Origin: Paenibacillus luteus
Lineage (GTDB): Bacteria; Bacillota; Bacilli; Paenibacillales; Paenibacillaceae
Length of the DNA stretch: 64,000 bases
Direction of reading: 5' to 3'
Assembly: GCF_006542765.1 (NCBI RefSeq)
Contig: NZ_SKCD01000005.1
Location: forward strand, 1-64,000
Part shown: positions 62,374-64,000 of the stretch, piece by piece
How positions within the stretch are numbered: position 1 is the first letter of the stretch
How the letters are laid out: each line of letters opens with the position of its first letter
Made by a program: the position numbers and the translations under genes
Notes under the pieces: generated by a model
Databases searched by the model: none
Seen by the model: the letters and a program-made list of their open reading frames with translations, nothing else
What the model was told of the DNA's origin: nothing

Positions 62374-63963
62374 CTAATTAGCGATCACAGTCTGGTTTCT
62401 TCCTTCATGCTTGGCCTTGTATAACGCTTGATCTGCAAGAAGGAACAATGCCTTTGCAGTCTCCGACTGGGTAGGGAAATGGGCCAACCCCAGCGATATG
62501 GTAACCTTTTGACCCAAATGATTGTCGCTTTCCTCCATCGTCGTTCGAATCCGTTCTGCCATGGCAAAAGCATCCTTAACCGCTGCATTAGGCAGGAGAA
62601 CAACAAATTCCTCGCCTCCATACCGGCTGCAAATGTCGCCTGGATTAACGGATTGCTTCACAATGTCCGCTAAATGCTGCAGAACGCGATCCCCCTCTTG
62701 ATGTCCGAACGTATCGTTAATTAATTTGAAGCGATCAATATCGAGAATAAGGAGGGCATAGGGCTTTTGCTCCTCCGTCCAGCGGTTCATGATTTCTTCC
62801 ATGGTCCTTCGGTTGCTAAGCCCCGTGAGCGGATCTGTCATGGCGGCTTGCGTCAACTGGTCGGTCTGTGCTTTGATACCGTCCATTGCAAGCATAAGCG
62901 TCTTAGTCAACAAATCCGCTTCCCTGTTCCAGTGATGTCTCTCGGGTGGAAGCGGTACTGCTTCCTTACCTATACTGCTGACGACATCGGCCAGTTCGAC
63001 GAACGGTTTGGCCAATCGGCGGGCAAACCAAATCGTTACCAGCATCAATAAAATAAAAGGAACCGATGTATACCAGAGAATCGCCATTAGATGGCTATTT
63101 AGCTGCTCTTTGATAATGCTGATGGGAGAGAGCACCGCGATGCCCCATTGATTCTCAGGTACATAAGAGTAACCCGCCAGTTGAGTGATCCCCTTAATAT
63201 TAACGGTCAGCTCATAACCGCTCTTCCCCTGTAGAAGCTTATTTACAATCGGCAGTTGATGAATATCGGTAGCGATTCGGCTTTTATCCGGATGGTAAAT
63301 CAACTTGCCGTCGGACCCGACAACATAAAAGTAGGAACCATTGTCGTGCAAATTTTCATTGCCATAGATCATATTTAGTATATTATTTTCTTGCAAATAG
63401 ATGGTTCCGCCAATAAAGCCCCGATATACCCCATCACTGTCGAATATGGGCTCGCTTATAAATACAATCAAACGTTTCGTAGTTGCACTCATATAAGGCT
63501 CGGATATAAACGGCTTTTGCAGCTCTAATGCTTTTTTGGTCGCAGCTGTCGTTACCTGTCTGCCTGTGGTGCCTACCGATTTTGGAGAGATCATGCTGAT
63601 CATTCCGGTTTCATCTACCACAGCGATTGAATTAAAGTAATTGCTGCTATTGCGAATTAAATCAAGATATTTCTCCGAATCCTCCGGAAGCATGGGACGG
63701 TTTAAGGAATAGAAATGTGCTGCATTTTTGAGACTGCTGCGCATCGACTTAAACAGGGAATCCATCGTCTTGCTCATATTGGAGGCAGTCGACAGATTCA
63801 AAGTCAGCGTCGTTTCATATAAAGATTGTTTCTTGGATTGATAGGATGCGAACAGTAAAATGGTTAACATGAGCAGCACCGAAATTGAGACCAAGCCTGT
63901 CAATAATGTCGCCAAACTAATCTGTCTTTTTCTCCATGCTTGCATCACTCGTGCCGCTGCCAT
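62374..63963 (-). CDS. Membrane diguanylate cyclase, dCache-HAMP-GGDEF
   Basis: A 529-residue protein. Helices at about 17-40 and 283-303 flank a dCache sensor (residues 45-280, with FIGGTIYLQENNILNMIYG). A HAMP-like linker follows, then the GGDEF domain: TDPLTGLSNRRTM, LILDIDRFKLINDTFGHQEGD, and catalytic YGGEEF. The active-site loop is intact (GGEEF), so it should make c-di-GMP from GTP in response to an external ligand. No clear RxxD inhibitory site is visible five residues before GGEEF. The start ATG is near the window edge; the upstream control region is cut off. Confidence 0.92.
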   Translation of the reverse strand: MAAARVMQAWRKRQISLATLLTGLVSISVLLMLTILLFASYQSKKQSLYETTLTLNLSTASNMSKTMDSLFKSMRSSLKNAAHFYSLNRPMLPEDSEKYLDLIRNSSNYFNSIAVVDETGMISMISPKSVGTTGRQVTTAATKKALELQKPFISEPYMSATTKRLIVFISEPIFDSDGVYRGFIGGTIYLQENNILNMIYGNENLHDNGSYFYVVGSDGKLIYHPDKSRIATDIHQLPIVNKLLQGKSGYELTVNIKGITQLAGYSYVPENQWGIAVLSPISIIKEQLNSHLMAILWYTSVPFILLMLVTIWFARRLAKPFVELADVVSSIGKEAVPLPPERHHWNREADLLTKTLMLAMDGIKAQTDQLTQAAMTDPLTGLSNRRTMEEIMNRWTEEQKPYALLILDIDRFKLINDTFGHQEGDRVLQHLADIVKQSVNPGDICSRYGGEEFVVLLPNAAVKDAFAMAERIRTTMEESDNHLGQKVTISLGLAHFPTQSETAKALFLLADQALYKAKHEGRNQTVIAN

Positions 63964-64000
63964 ATGAAAAAAACCTTCTTTGCTATTGTGGTAACCTTTA

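Noticed and set aside
13841-64000. Many long ORFs antisense to polA, pst, the sugar operon, SNF2 and catalase genes
   Set aside because: They mirror the coding frame of well-identified genes, lack ribosome binding sites and resemble no family.

Overview
The window looks like chromosome of a spore-forming, low-to-medium GC Gram-positive of the Paenibacillaceae (Paenibacillus/Cohnella type). The signs are an alpha/beta SASP, YtaF, the coaE-ytaF-mutM-polA gene order near nrdR and phoPR that resembles Bacillus, many AraC and YesM/YesN regulators, SLH-anchored surface proteins, and strong GGAGG ribosome binding sites. Genus is inferred from gene content only.

Layout. 1-6083: surface proteins. A secreted protein with 300-bp tandem repeats runs off the left edge. 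Divergent from it is a long FG-GAP/SLH protein whose reading frame is broken by a TAA a few codons after its probable start. 6084-13032: an AT-rich accessory block. It holds a two-gene operon of an UG/DRT-type reverse transcriptase and a nitrilase-fold protein (a probable anti-phage system), a tRNA-Ala remnant lying in sense just downstream of that operon, and an insertion sequence with a frameshifted DDE transposase. 13033-22584: core genes (tRNA-Ala, nrdR, SASP, lytic transglycosylase, coaE, ytaF, mutM, polA), then a translationally coupled EAL / CBS-GGDEF pair for c-di-GMP turnover. 22777-27394: pstSCAB-phoU with a four-hexamer Pho box. A CBS-containing cytoplasmic chemotaxis-type protein follows at 27391-28668. 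28979-37634: accessory metabolism (GH42 beta-galactosidase with a divergent AraC regulator, M20 amidohydrolase with a two-part ThrE-type exporter, a phosphotransferase-like kinase, an octanoyl/lipoyl ligase-family protein, a second AraC regulator). 37665-40273: PhoR/PhoP, which presumably controls the pst operon in the same window. 40350-42583: bile acid:Na+ symporter family protein and a duplicated HD phosphohydrolase. 43164-51476: a six-gene sugar uptake operon (binding protein, two permeases, YesM, YesN, NagZ). 51672-56383: SWIM and SNF2 genes with a small downstream gene. 56547-63963: two Spo0B-type sensor kinases without response regulators, a TPR membrane protein, a catalase and a dCache-GGDEF diguanylate cyclase.

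The parts most worth a second look are: the reverse transcriptase-nitrilase operon and its tRNA-like 3' flank; a palindromic MITE-like element present in three forms (1849-1917, 32055-32107, 42859-43055); perfect Spo0A-box heptamers about 100 nt upstream of the two genes that share a CBS sensory module and bracket the pst operon; and the nonsense codon at the start of the FG-GAP/SLH gene. All reading was by eye. No database search, folding program or statistics was run.
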